Below, piece by piece: positions 16,878 to 25,711 of a stretch of 64,000 bases of DNA; positions within the stretch are counted from its first letter, which is position 1; each line of letters opens with the position of its first letter. Under the pieces are notes generated by a model. The model worked only from the letters and a program-made list of their open reading frames with translations, had not been told where the DNA came from and made no database searches. The position numbers were made by a program, and so were the translations under genes. The stretch lies in assembly GCA_965249765.1 (NCBI GenBank), contig CBDFMR010000005.1, forward strand, positions 434,001 to 498,000, in the 5' to 3' direction. The DNA is from CBDFMR01 sp965249765 (GTDB lineage Bacteria > Bacteroidota > Bacteroidia > Chitinophagales > Saprospiraceae).

Positions 16878-17127
16878 GGTAGTAATTATTAAATCGGCGA
16901 TAAAAGAACTATCTAAACTTCCTGCAAGAGAAGCAATACGACTTACAAAAAAGATCAATGGACTCAGGGAAAATCCACGACCGAAGGAATGTGTAAAGCT
17001 GACGGGCAGTAAGAATGAATATCGTATCAGGGTTGGAAATTATCGAGTTCTCTATACAGTCGAAGATGCAGTGTTAATGGTACAGATTATTAAGGTTGGA
17101 GACCGAAAGAGCATTTATAAGAAGTAG
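16870..17127 (+). CDS. RelE/ParE-superfamily toxin
   Basis: An 85-residue basic protein, MYRVVIIKSAIKELSKLPAREAIRLTKKINGLRENPRPKECVKLTGSKNEYRIRVGNYRVLYTVEDAVLMVQIIKVGDRKSIYKK. It shows the RelE fold landmarks: two N-terminal helices, L-KLTGS--EYRIRVGNYRVLY and the terminal VGDRKSIY. RelE-like members cut mRNA at the ribosome. The C-terminal RVGNYRVLY...GDRKSIY pattern is that of RelE/YafQ-like enzymes rather than gyrase-targeting ParE, but this is inference. It overlaps the antitoxin gene by eight bases. Confidence 0.85.
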   Translation: MYRVVIIKSAIKELSKLPAREAIRLTKKINGLRENPRPKECVKLTGSKNEYRIRVGNYRVLYTVEDAVLMVQIIKVGDRKSIYKK

Positions 17128-17511
17128 GCTGCTCGTACCTCGCAGAATATATAGAGATGATCTGTTCCGTTAGCGCTCTACAGATCAAGCAGAGAAGCGG
17201 CGTTCGTCGAACTCCCTCAGCATATATCCTGCCAGTCCGCCTATCGGCGGACACGGTACAATCAGCCATCACACATCTCTTTACTTTGATAGAGCCTTGT
17301 CATGATATATGCGTTTTCGGTCGGCTCCTCACACGGCTGTTTTACTGTCTCTCGCAGAGTCACGCTTGCGTTATGCTGAAGCTTCACTCCAGTTCCCTAC
17401 GGCGTGACACAGCGAGATCCATCACAACCTGGATTATATGTGGCCTGCTGACTCACTCGGCTTCGTCAGCTAGCTCATTTTACTTCAATAGACTAACATA
17501 ACGTGAGTTCG
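17128..17511. other. Gene-free interval between toxin-antitoxin pair and IS66 copy 1
   Basis: No convincing gene is seen. It contains the perfect hairpin GTCCGCC-TATC-GGCGGAC (17235-17252). The last eight bases TGAGTTCG (17504-17511) are the left target duplication of the IS66 element. A 114-codon open frame here has no recognisable features. Confidence 0.5.
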
Positions 17512-19281
17512 GTAAGTACTCAATAGTCGAAAAAAAAGTAAATTTGGGAAAATAAACCAAAGAAGGAAATTGAACGTTAAATAAGTACGACCGTGAATAG
17601 ATAATAGAGTAAAAAGCTCAATTATCAGTCAAAAGAAACAAAGATCAGCAATTAGTATACCGGGATTCAGAAAAGAATTACTGGAAGAGCCCTATGTTCA
17701 ATTTCTTCATGAACAGATAAATAAAGGATTTGGGCAAATAGAGAAGCTATCAAAAAAGGTTGAAGAACTAGAAGCTGAAATCAGGAAATTGAAGAAGCTT
17801 CCAAAGAAGCCTACTATAAAGGCGAGTCAACTAGATAAGAATCCTAATAAGAATAAAGGAAAGGGGAGCCGTACAAGTGGAAAACGGAATAAGAAGTCGT
17901 CGCTAAAAATTCACGAGACCAAAGAGATCAAAATCACAGGATTAGGGGAAGGCTGGAAATTAATAGGTCATCAGAAACACATCAGACAGGATATTATAAT
18001 AAGGGCCAATAATATCGAGTATAAATTAGAAAAATGGAAGGGTCCAAAAGGAGAGATCCGAATAGCGGAGCTACCTATACATTTACAAAACACCCATTTT
18101 GGTCCGAGATTAAAAGCCTTTATCCTCCACCAATATTATGAGTGTGGTGTGACCCAGCCGCTACTTTTAACCTCACTGAAAGACTATGGGATAGATATAT
18201 CATCTGGACAGATCAGCTTTATATTAACAGAAGACAAGCAGTCTTTTCACATAGAAAAGGCATCCTTGTTATCTAAAGGAATAGAATTGGGGGAAGAATT
18301 GCGCACTGATGATACAGGAGCAAGACATGAGTTTAGGAATGGGTTTTGTAATTGCATCAATTCCTCATTGTTTACCTACTTTACGACAACGTTTTCAAAA
18401 AGTCGTATCAATTTTCTGGAAATACTGCGTCAGTCAAGAAGAGATTATCAAATCAACCAGACGAGCCTTTCGTATGTTAAAAGAGAAAAATTTGCAAGCA
18501 AATATTACCGGATACTAAGGCAAAGTTATGAAAGTGGTGAGCGAATCTTTGAAGACAAAACGAGCTTAGAAAATTATTTTAACCGCGAGGGAATAACGGC
18601 CCAATACGTCATCAGACAAATAACAGAAGCCTTGTTAATAGGAACTATTGTGGCCCATGGATTTGACCCTAATACTGTGATTCACTCAGACGGAGCAGGT
18701 CAGTTCAATTTATTTGTCCATTCACTATGTTGGAAGCATGCCGAAAGACCTCTGGTAAAACTCAAAAGTTATAATCCAGTTCAACAATCACAATTAGAAA
18801 ACAGAAAGACAGCCTTCTGGCAGTTGTATCAAGCCCTCAAAAAATACAAGAAAACCCCTGATGATGATCTGGCATTGCAATTAAACGAACAATTTGATAC
18901 CTTATGCGAACCAGTGATTAACTATTCTTCACTAAATCAGGTATTGGAAAAATTGAGAGAAAACAAAGACCAGCTTCTGGTGGTACTTCTTCGACCTAAT
19001 AGTTCTTTGCACAACAATGATTCGGAAAGTGACATCCGCGAATATGTCAAAAGAAGAAAGATAAGTGCCGGCACCAGAAGTGAAAATGGCAGATTGGCAA
19101 GAGATACTTTTTTGTCACTGAAAAAAACCTGTAGAAAGTTAGAAATATCTTTCTGGGAGTATCTTCAGGATCGACTTCAAAACCTTAACAATATCCCCCC
19201 GCTAAGCGAAATAATGACCCAAAAATATCAACTATCCTTGGGATAACTATGCCCAATTCTCAACAGGTATTGAGTACTTAC
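17512..19281 (+). mobile_element. IS66-family element (ISBst12-like), copy 1, 1770 bp
   Basis: Inverted ends start GTAAGTACTCAATA on both sides. A perfect 8-bp target duplication TGAGTTCG (17504-17511 and 19282-19289) matches the known IS66 duplication size. Only one transposase gene is present, with no TnpA/TnpB accessory genes, as in the ISBst12 subgroup. Confidence 0.88.
17789..19246 (+). CDS. IS66-family transposase TnpC, copy 1
   Basis: At least 485 residues from a TTG at 17789. The same frame is open upstream to 17597 and encodes a conserved coiled-coil (QIEKLSKKVEELEAEIRKLKK), so the true start is probably upstream, with no ATG available. The catalytic Asp regions are LRTDDTGARHEF and VIHSDGAGQFNLF; the Glu lies in NNDSESDIREYVKRRK, where Ser replaces the usual Arg found in copy 2. 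Residues about 337-391 diverge strongly from copy 2 while the rest is nearly identical. Activity cannot be judged, but the frame is intact. Confidence 0.88.
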   Translation: MKKLPKKPTIKASQLDKNPNKNKGKGSRTSGKRNKKSSLKIHETKEIKITGLGEGWKLIGHQKHIRQDIIIRANNIEYKLEKWKGPKGEIRIAELPIHLQNTHFGPRLKAFILHQYYECGVTQPLLLTSLKDYGIDISSGQISFILTEDKQSFHIEKASLLSKGIELGEELRTDDTGARHEFRNGFCNCINSSLFTYFTTTFSKSRINFLEILRQSRRDYQINQTSLSYVKREKFASKYYRILRQSYESGERIFEDKTSLENYFNREGITAQYVIRQITEALLIGTIVAHGFDPNTVIHSDGAGQFNLFVHSLCWKHAERPLVKLKSYNPVQQSQLENRKTAFWQLYQALKKYKKTPDDDLALQLNEQFDTLCEPVINYSSLNQVLEKLRENKDQLLVVLLRPNSSLHNNDSESDIREYVKRRKISAGTRSENGRLARDTFLSLKKTCRKLEISFWEYLQDRLQNLNNIPPLSEIMTQKYQLSLG

Positions 19282-19331
19282 TGAGTTCGGGGTAAAACAG
19301 CTGACAATCAAATAGTTGAGTAAACAAAACG

Positions 19332-21101
19332 GTAAGTACTCAATAGTCGAAAAAAAAGGAGATTTGGGAGTATAAACCAAAGAAGGAAATTGAACGTTAA
19401 ATAAGTACGACCGTGAATAGATAATAGAGTAAAAAGCTCAATTATCAGTCAAAAGAAACAAAGATCAGCAATTAGTATACCGGGATTCAGAAAAGAATTA
19501 CTGGAAGAGCCCTATGTTCAATTTCTTCATGAACAGATAAATAAAGGATTTGGGCAAATAGAGAAGCTATCAAAAAAGGTTGAAGAACTAGAAGCTGAAA
19601 TCAGGAAATTGAAGAAGCTTCCAAAGAAGCCTACTATAAAGGCGAGTCAACTAGATAAGAATCCTAATAAGAATAAAGGAAAGGGGAGCCGTACAAGTGG
19701 AAAACGGAATAAGAAGTCGTCGCTAAAAATTCACGAGACCAAAGAGATCAAAATCACGGGATTAGGGGAAGGCTGGAAATTAATAGGTCATCAGAAACAC
19801 ATCAGACAGGATATTATAATAAGGGCCAATAATATCGAGTATAAATTAGAAAAATGGAAGGGTCCAAAAGGAGAGATCCGAATAGCGGAGCTACCTATAC
19901 ATTTACAAAACACCCATTTTGGTCCGAGATTAAAAGCCTTTATCCTCCACCAATATTATGAGTGTGGTGTGACCCAGCCGCTACTTTTAACCTCACTGAA
20001 AGACTATGGGATAGATATATCATCTGGACAGATCAGCTTTATATTAACAGAAGACAAACAGTCTTTTCACATAGAAAAGGCATCCTTGTTATCTAAAGGA
20101 ATAGAATTGGGGGAAGAATTGCGCACTGATGATACAGGAGCAAGACATGAGTTTAGGAATGGGTTTTGTAATTGCATCAATTCCTCATTGTTTACCTACT
20201 TTACGACAACGTTTTCAAAAAGTCGTATCAATTTTCTGGAAATACTGCGTCAGTCAAGAAGAGATTATCAAATCAATGAAACGAGCCTTTCGTATGTTAA
20301 AAGAGAAAAATTTGCAAGCAAATATTACCGGATACTAAGGCAAAGTTATGAAAGTGGTGAGCGAATCTTTGAAGACAAAACGAGCTTAGAAAATTATTTT
20401 AACCGCGAGGGAATAACGGCCCAATACGTCATCAGACAAATAACAGAAGCCTTGTTAATAGGAACTATTGTGGCCCATGGATTTGACCCTAATACTGTGA
20501 TTCACTCAGACGGAGCAGGTCAGTTCAATTTATTTGTCCATTCACTATGTTGGAAGCATGCCGAAAGACCTCTGGTAAAACTCAAAAGTTATAATCCAGT
20601 TCAACAATCACAATTAGTAAATAAAAAGACAGCTTTCTGGATGATGTATCAATCACTTAAAGCATACAAGCAAAATCCTGATGATGATTTAGTTGTCAAA
20701 CTAAAGAAACAATTTGATTCCCTTTGCGAACCTGTAGTCAACTATGCTTCACTAAATCAGCTATTGGAAAAATTGAGAGAAAACAAAGACCAGCTTCTGG
20801 TGGTACTTCTTCGACCTAATAGTTCTTTGCACAACAATGATTCGGAAAGAGACATCCGCGAATATGTCAAAAGAAGAAAGATAAGTGCAGGAACCAGAAG
20901 TGAAAATGGCAGATTGGCAAGAGATACTTTTTTGTCACTGAAAAAAACCTGTAGAAAGTTAGAAATATCTTTCTGGGAGTATCTTCAGGATCGACTTCAA
21001 AACCTTAACAATATCCCCCCGCTAAGCGAAATAATGACCCAAAAATATCAACTATCCTTGGGATAGCTATGCCCAATTCTCAACAGGTATTGAGTACTTA
21101 C
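19332..21101 (+). mobile_element. IS66-family element, copy 2, 1770 bp, direct tandem of copy 1
   Basis: Same length, orientation and ends as copy 1, separated from it by 50 bp. The flanking 8-mers ACAAAACG and TCGCGGTA differ, so there is no target duplication. Its right end cuts into an ISAs1 transposase gene whose other half is missing. The pair therefore probably results from recombination or an adjacent deletion. Confidence 0.85.
19609..21066 (+). CDS. IS66-family transposase TnpC, copy 2
   Basis: 485 residues from the TTG, with the same upstream in-frame coiled-coil extension as copy 1. Catalytic Asp motifs DDTGARHEF and HSDGAGQF are present, and the Glu motif reads NNDSERDIREYVKRRK with the conserved Arg that copy 1 lacks. 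Divergence from copy 1 is concentrated between about 20616 and 20770 (VNKKTAFWMMYQSLKAYKQNPDDDLVVK), with only single changes elsewhere. This localised patch suggests gene conversion with a third IS66 variant. Confidence 0.88.
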   Translation: MKKLPKKPTIKASQLDKNPNKNKGKGSRTSGKRNKKSSLKIHETKEIKITGLGEGWKLIGHQKHIRQDIIIRANNIEYKLEKWKGPKGEIRIAELPIHLQNTHFGPRLKAFILHQYYECGVTQPLLLTSLKDYGIDISSGQISFILTEDKQSFHIEKASLLSKGIELGEELRTDDTGARHEFRNGFCNCINSSLFTYFTTTFSKSRINFLEILRQSRRDYQINETSLSYVKREKFASKYYRILRQSYESGERIFEDKTSLENYFNREGITAQYVIRQITEALLIGTIVAHGFDPNTVIHSDGAGQFNLFVHSLCWKHAERPLVKLKSYNPVQQSQLVNKKTAFWMMYQSLKAYKQNPDDDLVVKLKKQFDSLCEPVVNYASLNQLLEKLRENKDQLLVVLLRPNSSLHNNDSERDIREYVKRRKISAGTRSENGRLARDTFLSLKKTCRKLEISFWEYLQDRLQNLNNIPPLSEIMTQKYQLSLG

Positions 21102-21646
21102 TCGCGGTAATCTCATTTGACTTCTCTGATACCTTGACTTGACCAAGCACCATATTATTTGCGTTGGCCCAAGCACTGACCATGTAAATGGCTGCTTTAT
21201 CGCCTTTTGTATCATAGGAACGACGTAATTGCTTGCCATCTATGTTCACCACTTCACCGCATAAATCACATAAATCCTGAATCCAAAGACTAAAGTATTT
21301 TTGAAATGTATCAGGATCTACCAAACCGAAAACTCGTCCAAATGTGTCATACGATGGTACACCATTAGGAAGCTCCAATATTCCTGATAAAAAATCTTGT
21401 TTGTTCACAGCATAATCCTCCATTTCAGTCCATTCATCAGCACCACATATCGTAGCTAAGATGCCTATAATTAGGATGTCTTGAAACTTATGTAACCGCC
21501 CTCTACGTCCTCGTGGATCCTCAAGTTTGGAAAAATGCTTGCCTAATAAGTTGACAGCTTCGTTTTGAACTTTCTTCATGACCTTGTTTTTTCTACAAGA
21601 TCAACATATTGTTTTTTATTTATAATGTGTTCTTGCGATTGCCCTG
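21102..21646 (-). pseudogene. ISAs1-family element, N-terminal transposase half only
   Basis: Starting at the ATG at 21579, the protein reads MKKVQNEAVNLLGKHFSKLEDPRGRRGRLHKFQDILIIGILATICGADEWTEMEDYA...VNIDGKQLRRSYDTKG...VKVSEKSNEITA. It is then cut by IS66 copy 2. It has the H-repeat/ISAs1 signature, the first Asp region NIDGK and the KSNEIT motif, but not the later catalytic residues. The element's outer end, CAGGGCAATCGCAAGAAC on the minus strand, is at 21646-21629. This is a different ISAs1 lineage from the intact one at 29192. Confidence 0.82.
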
Positions 21647-21698
21647 TGGTATAACAGGGATGATATTTTGCAAGTTTGATTCCATGTTATTATCAAGC

Positions 21699-22067
21699 CT
21701 AACTCACCATCTTCACGCCTACGAACAAACTAATAATGCAGACAACAAGGCTTGCTATTATATAAGTTGTCAGTGTTAGGTATTCTCCAGCTTCCAATAG
21801 TTTATAGTTTTCTCCAGTGAAGGTAGAGAATGTGCTGAAGCCGCCACAGAATCCTGTCATCAACAGCAATGCCCTTCCTGAACTTAGTCCATTTTTCAAC
21901 TGCACGCCAATTAATGCTCCCAGAATAAGGCAGCTTACTATATTGGCGAGTATCGTACCCATCGGAAAAGTGGTCGAAAAACCCCTCATCACATGAGTAA
22001 TAGCGTACCTGCATATGCTTCCTAGTCCACCGCCAAGGAATACAAGCATGATATTGATCAAGCTCAT
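21699..22067 (-). CDS. crcB: Fluoride channel FluC/CrcB
   Basis: A 122-residue four-helix membrane protein with the family motifs GGGLGSICRYAI, GTILANIVSCLILG and the channel signature GFCGGFSTFSTFTGE. FluC forms a dual-topology dimer that exports fluoride passively. The start overlaps the stop of the upstream WecA-like gene by four bases, so the two are co-transcribed. No fluoride riboswitch is expected or seen immediately before it because it is the second gene of the operon. Confidence 0.95.
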   Translation of the reverse strand: MSLINIMLVFLGGGLGSICRYAITHVMRGFSTTFPMGTILANIVSCLILGALIGVQLKNGLSSGRALLLMTGFCGGFSTFSTFTGENYKLLEAGEYLTLTTYIIASLVVCIISLFVGVKMVS

Positions 22068-23122
22068 GAGGTAGACTGTCGCTGTTTGTTACGAGAAATG
22101 AAAAACAAGATTGCCGACAAGATAGTCGCTAGACCGAGAACCAGAATTAGCAGATTTAATGTCCCTATATTTTGCAACTTGACTACAACAAAAATGAAAA
22201 ACATATTGACCATCAGGAGTACGCTAGTGGATTGCATGTGGGTTAAGCCAGCGTCAATCATAAGGTGATGAATATGTGTGCGGTCGGGATGGAAGGGGGA
22301 TTTGCCCTTCAATAATCTCATGGTAAAAACCCGAAGCGTATCGAACAATGGCAATATCATTATGCCGATCACTACTGAGGGTGCCGCTTGAAAAGCGTAA
22401 GGAGAGTCTCCAATCGTCCTATGAAGTTCGATAAACTGTATCGCTAATATAGAACACACCAGTCCCAGTAACAGAGAACCTGTATCCCCCATAAATATCT
22501 GTGCCGGGGTAATATTATATCTTAAAAAAGCAATCGACGACCCGGCAAGCGTAAAAGCAACGATGGCAATATCAATCCTATCAATGTTATAAAACCATGT
22601 TCCCAAAACGACCGAAATTAATATCCCCAAGCTAGCACTTAAGCCGTTGATGCCATCAATGAGATTGAATGCATTGATGATGACCAAAATTGTAAATATG
22701 GAAAGTAGGATGCTGGCTATTTCGGGAATCTCATATACGCCAAAAATACCGTAGAGGCTAGTCAATTTGACATTGGATTTAAAAACAAGAATCGCCGCAG
22801 CAAATAATTGCCCCAGAAATTTCTTGGATGGAGCAATAGGATCTATGTCGTCCTTGGCTCCTATCAAAAAGATGATTATAAAAGCACAAAGAATGTATTG
22901 CAGGTCTTCGTTGAAATATGTGAATGGGGTCCATAAAATGATCGAGAATATCATTCCAGCAAATATGGCAATACCCCCCAGGGAAGGCGTACTGACAGAG
23001 TGTGAGCGCCGTTCTCCTGGTTCGTCCACCAGTCCTTTCTTTCTCGCCACACTGATGATAGACGGAATCGCCAGAAAGGTCAAGGTAAACGAAGTAATGA
23101 ATGCTAAAATGATATCAAACAT
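22064..23122 (-). CDS. Undecaprenyl-phosphate GlcNAc-1-phosphate transferase (WecA/TagO-like)
   Basis: A 352-residue polytopic membrane enzyme of the MraY/WecA family. The landmarks appear in order: RRSHSVSTPSLGGIAIF, the Asp pair in LIGAKDDIDPI, NAFNLIDGINGLSASLG, IFMGDTGSLLLG and the WecA-type HIHH motif in HPDRTHIHHLMID. It transfers a sugar-1-phosphate, typically GlcNAc-1-P, from UDP-sugar to undecaprenyl phosphate and starts O-antigen, capsule or teichoic-type polymers. The HIHH motif argues for WecA/TagO rather than MraY. crcB follows with a four-base overlap; the functional link between them is unclear. Confidence 0.9.
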   Translation of the reverse strand: MFDIILAFITSFTLTFLAIPSIISVARKKGLVDEPGERRSHSVSTPSLGGIAIFAGMIFSIILWTPFTYFNEDLQYILCAFIIIFLIGAKDDIDPIAPSKKFLGQLFAAAILVFKSNVKLTSLYGIFGVYEIPEIASILLSIFTILVIINAFNLIDGINGLSASLGILISVVLGTWFYNIDRIDIAIVAFTLAGSSIAFLRYNITPAQIFMGDTGSLLLGLVCSILAIQFIELHRTIGDSPYAFQAAPSVVIGIMILPLFDTLRVFTMRLLKGKSPFHPDRTHIHHLMIDAGLTHMQSTSVLLMVNMFFIFVVVKLQNIGTLNLLILVLGLATILSAILFFISRNKQRQSTS

Positions 23123-23187
23123 ATATGCAATGCAAGTATCGCAAATATAGAGCCTAATTACATAAGCCTTTGATATGTCTTGTTAAA

Positions 23188-23643
23188 TCAGTCCTTATCC
23201 AACTCTTTTTTCAACTCATTCCTTATCTCTTCTACTCCTTTCAAGACGTCGTCCAGTATTCCTTTGAGATCGTCTTTAATATCTTTATCAAGGTACTCCT
23301 TGAGTCCTTCTACTGCTTTCTCCAAGACATCTTTAAATTCATCATTGAAGATTTCAGACAACTGTCCAGTTTCATTTCTCAACTCATTAAAGAGATCATT
23401 GCCATATCTGTGGTAATAGTACTTCATGACCGATCCCCAGTACTTCTTCCTCTCACCATCTGTCAGGTCGTCTTTGTACTTCTCGTAGCATTCTTCTGTA
23501 TACTGTTTAAATTCCTTATCGTTCTCGTCCCACTGTGTGTCTGTATAATCTTTCTTTTCTTCTGTGATCTTCGCGATAAATTGATCATATGATGTCAAGA
23601 ATTTTTCCTTTGATGAGCATGGGCCCATCTTACAGAACGACAA
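23188..23643 (-). CDS. DUF6565-like protein, probably missing its signal peptide
   Basis: A helical, highly charged protein (KEKFLTSYDQFIAKITEEKKDYTDTQWDENDKEFKQYTEECYEKYKDDLTDGERKKYWGS...) resembling Bacteroidota DUF6565 lipoproteins. The only start is a TTG giving SFCKMGPCSSKEKF, and an in-frame stop lies ten codons further up. No signal peptide can be read, although the Cys residues look like the mature start of a lipoprotein. The upstream DNA holds a group II intron scrap and an IS, so the original 5' end was probably lost. Expression is doubtful. Confidence 0.5.
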   Translation of the reverse strand: MSFCKMGPCSSKEKFLTSYDQFIAKITEEKKDYTDTQWDENDKEFKQYTEECYEKYKDDLTDGERKKYWGSVMKYYYHRYGNDLFNELRNETGQLSEIFNDEFKDVLEKAVEGLKEYLDKDIKDDLKGILDDVLKGVEEIRNELKKELDKD

Positions 23644-23759
23644 CGTGGGTATATGAGACGTGGTGGCGACTCAAGAACTCAATAGAAATCTAAACTGAAT
23701 GCTTATGTAAATATTGAATAGTACTCTGGCCCCTTGCCACCATGATCGTCATACACGAT

Positions 23760-23832
23760 GTGTGTGCCTGGCATGTGCCGCTATCCGAAAGATAGCAAAT
23801 ATTCTAGAGGGTGCAAGTCCCTTGTACGCGAG
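23760..23832 (+). mobile_element. Group II intron 5' fragment (domain I start)
   Basis: GTGTGTGCCTGGCATGTGCC at the start and GAGGGTGCAAGTCCC further in resemble the 5' end and the conserved domain I segment of bacterial group II introns. The sequence stops at 23832, where an ISKra4 copy begins. No intron-encoded protein or 3' end is in the window, so this is a relic. The assignment rests on motif recognition only. Confidence 0.5.
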
Positions 23833-24483
23833 GTGTGTAGAACAAATTGCACAAATTAGTAACTTAGGGGTACCCAAACATAATTTGTCATGGAATCAAA
23901 AAAAACAAATCGTCGATTCCATCCTTGAAACAGTAAGAAAGGAAATGTCGGTCTTCATTGAGGAAGAATCAGATATTAGATGTCCTATTGAGTACGAGCT
24001 GCGAGTTACTAAAATCGCACAAAATTTTGCTCGTAGTTTAATAACTGGCGCACAGGGGAAGCTCCCCAAAAGTCGGAATGCAAAAAAAAGTACTGACATC
24101 CTTTGGCAAAGTAGCCTTGAGGAAGGATCATGCTTTGTGTTGCTCAACGGTTAAGTTTGCGATCACTCAATACTTACAGGTGCTCCTTTGTTTGTTAGGT
24201 CAGTCAAAGGTATTTGATGAAGCGTCGCTCATTTGTAAAAAGTTATTACATATAGATGTCTCCAGCCCACAGATTCAGCGAGTTTGTAGGTTTTACGGAG
24301 GTCTCATAGATCCTTTGGTGGAAAAGAATATAGAGGACTACATCCCTAAATTGTCAGGGGTATCGAAACAAGACAGAGTCTATGTTATGGTTGATGGTTC
24401 ATTTTTGCCCACCCGAAATAAAGAATGGAAGGAAATCAAATTGGGCAGGATATTTAATGAGTAAAAGGTTATCCCAATACATT
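23833..24483 (+). mobile_element. ISKra4-family element, copy 2, 3' part missing
   Basis: The left end GTGTGTAGAACAAATTGCAC and the first about 650 bp are nearly identical to copy 1. The A-run at the frameshift site has eight A instead of nine, which destroys the -1 compatible arrangement: frame 1 continues into a dead end at 24154, while frame 2 (24078-24464) starts in the same region. A stop (TAA for CAA) also occurs at 24462-24464. The remainder has been replaced by an IS903-like element at 24484. Confidence 0.82.
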
Positions 24484-25602
24484 GGCTTTGTTGCATGAAT
24501 GGATGATAAAAGAGATGGAGATAGTCTCTTTGAGAGACCAACCTTACAAAGCAAGACACATGACAAAGCAACAAACTAAGGTTGGGGGAAAGCAAAAAAA
24601 GCAGAAGAAAAACAAGTATAAGATCACAAATTGGAGAGAATACAATAGGAGTCTTGTAAAACGAGGAGACATAACTATATGGTTTGATGAGGCCTTATTA
24701 GGCTGCTGGTATTACCAAGGTCCTAATCAAAAAGGAGCCCAGTATAAATATTCACAACAATGCATGAGGAGCTTGCTACAGCTCAAAGTAGTATTTGGGT
24801 TGAAGTACCGACAATTAGAGGGTTTTGCCAGTTCATTGTTAGGCATGATGGGGATAGAATTGAGCGTTCCGAGCTATTGTCAAATAAGCCGTAGGGCAAA
24901 ACGATTAGAGGTAAATATAGAAGTTTCCAAGTCAAGCGGACCGCTATTTATAGTATTTGATTCAACGGGACTCAAGGTATATGGAGAAGGGGAATGGAAG
25001 GTACGTAAACATGGGTATAATAAGCGCAGGACGTGGCGTAAGCTACATTTGGGAGTAGATGAAAAGACAGGATATATCCATGCACAGGTATTGACAAAAA
25101 ACACCAAAGGAGATGGAGATGCTCAGCAGGTTCCACAATTATTGGATCAGGTAAAAAGTCCTATAGACCGCTTTGGAGCAGATGGAGCCTATGACACATA
25201 TGAAATATGGGAAATGCTCAAGGAAAAACAGATAGAAGGTATAATACCTCCACAGGAAAATGCAATGTACTGGGTAGATGAAAATGACGAGTTACTGGAT
25301 CTTGATCGCAATGAGATAATCAAGAAAATAGAAAAGGTGGGTCGAAAGAAATGGAAACAGCAAAGTGGATACCACAGACGGAGTATAGCAGAAACAGCAA
25401 TGTTTCGATTCAAGGCAATATTTGGTCCACAGCTATATTCTCGACGATTTGAAACCCAGCAAAGAGAGGCTGCCATAAAAGTAGCTTGCTTAAATATAAT
25501 GACAGGCCTTGGTATGCCTGTTTGTAAAAAGGTGGCTTAAACCTATAGCTATTAAGCCATAGCTATGCTTTTTTTTTGATGACTTATTCATGCAACAAAG
25601 CC
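24484..25602 (+). mobile_element. IS5-family, IS903-like insertion sequence (1119 bp)
   Basis: 17-bp perfect inverted ends GGCTTTGTTGCATGAAT, closely similar to IS903 ends. The 9-bp flanks CAATACATT and GGATGCATT are not identical, and the right flank is not ISKra4 sequence, so insertion was followed by deletion or recombination. Confidence 0.88.
24503..25540 (+). CDS. IS5-family (IS903 subgroup) transposase
   Basis: The start is set at the ATG encoding MIKEMEIVSLRDQPY; an upstream TTG would overlap the terminal repeat. Motifs are NWREYNRSLVKRGDITIWFDEALLGCWYY (family N-terminus), IVFDSTGLKVYGEGEWKVRKHGYNKRRTWRKLHLGVDEKTG (first Asp), RFGADGAYDTYEIW (second Asp) and SGYHRRSIAETAMFRFKAIFG (Glu). 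The frame is uninterrupted and both ends are present, so this element is potentially active. A hairpin-free 60-bp tail separates the stop from the right end. Confidence 0.92.
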   Translation: MIKEMEIVSLRDQPYKARHMTKQQTKVGGKQKKQKKNKYKITNWREYNRSLVKRGDITIWFDEALLGCWYYQGPNQKGAQYKYSQQCMRSLLQLKVVFGLKYRQLEGFASSLLGMMGIELSVPSYCQISRRAKRLEVNIEVSKSSGPLFIVFDSTGLKVYGEGEWKVRKHGYNKRRTWRKLHLGVDEKTGYIHAQVLTKNTKGDGDAQQVPQLLDQVKSPIDRFGADGAYDTYEIWEMLKEKQIEGIIPPQENAMYWVDENDELLDLDRNEIIKKIEKVGRKKWKQQSGYHRRSIAETAMFRFKAIFGPQLYSRRFETQQREAAIKVACLNIMTGLGMPVCKKVA

Positions 25603-25636
25603 GGATGCATTTATAAGATTATTTTTTTTTTAAAAA

Positions 25637-25664
25637 GCTCTGGTATTATTTGTAATACCAGAGC
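25637..25664 (-). terminator. Rho-independent terminator of the TonB receptor gene
   Basis: Perfect 12-bp stem GCTCTGGTATTA with a 4-base loop. On the minus strand it is followed by TTTTT and an A-rich stretch. It lies 48 bases beyond the stop of the receptor gene at 25712. Confidence 0.8.
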
Positions 25665-25711
25665 CTAAATATATATTTTCTATAAAGCTATCTAAATATA
25701 TCAATTGAATA

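Noticed and set aside
17157..17501. 114-codon open frame between the toxin gene and IS66 copy 1
   Set aside because: Irregular composition, no recognisable domain, no ribosome-binding context, and it crosses a perfect hairpin and the IS66 target site.
17512..21101. IS66 pair as a composite transposon
   Set aside because: Only 50 bp lie between the copies and there is no cargo gene.
22068..23187. Fluoride riboswitch for crcB
   Set aside because: crcB is the second gene of an operon with a four-base overlap. I could not make out a crcB-motif aptamer upstream of it or of the WecA-like gene.
23170..23592. 140-codon plus-strand open frame opposite the DUF6565-like gene
   Set aside because: It is the antisense shadow of a charged helical protein (Glu/Lys codons read as Phe/Leu), giving a false hydrophobic protein.
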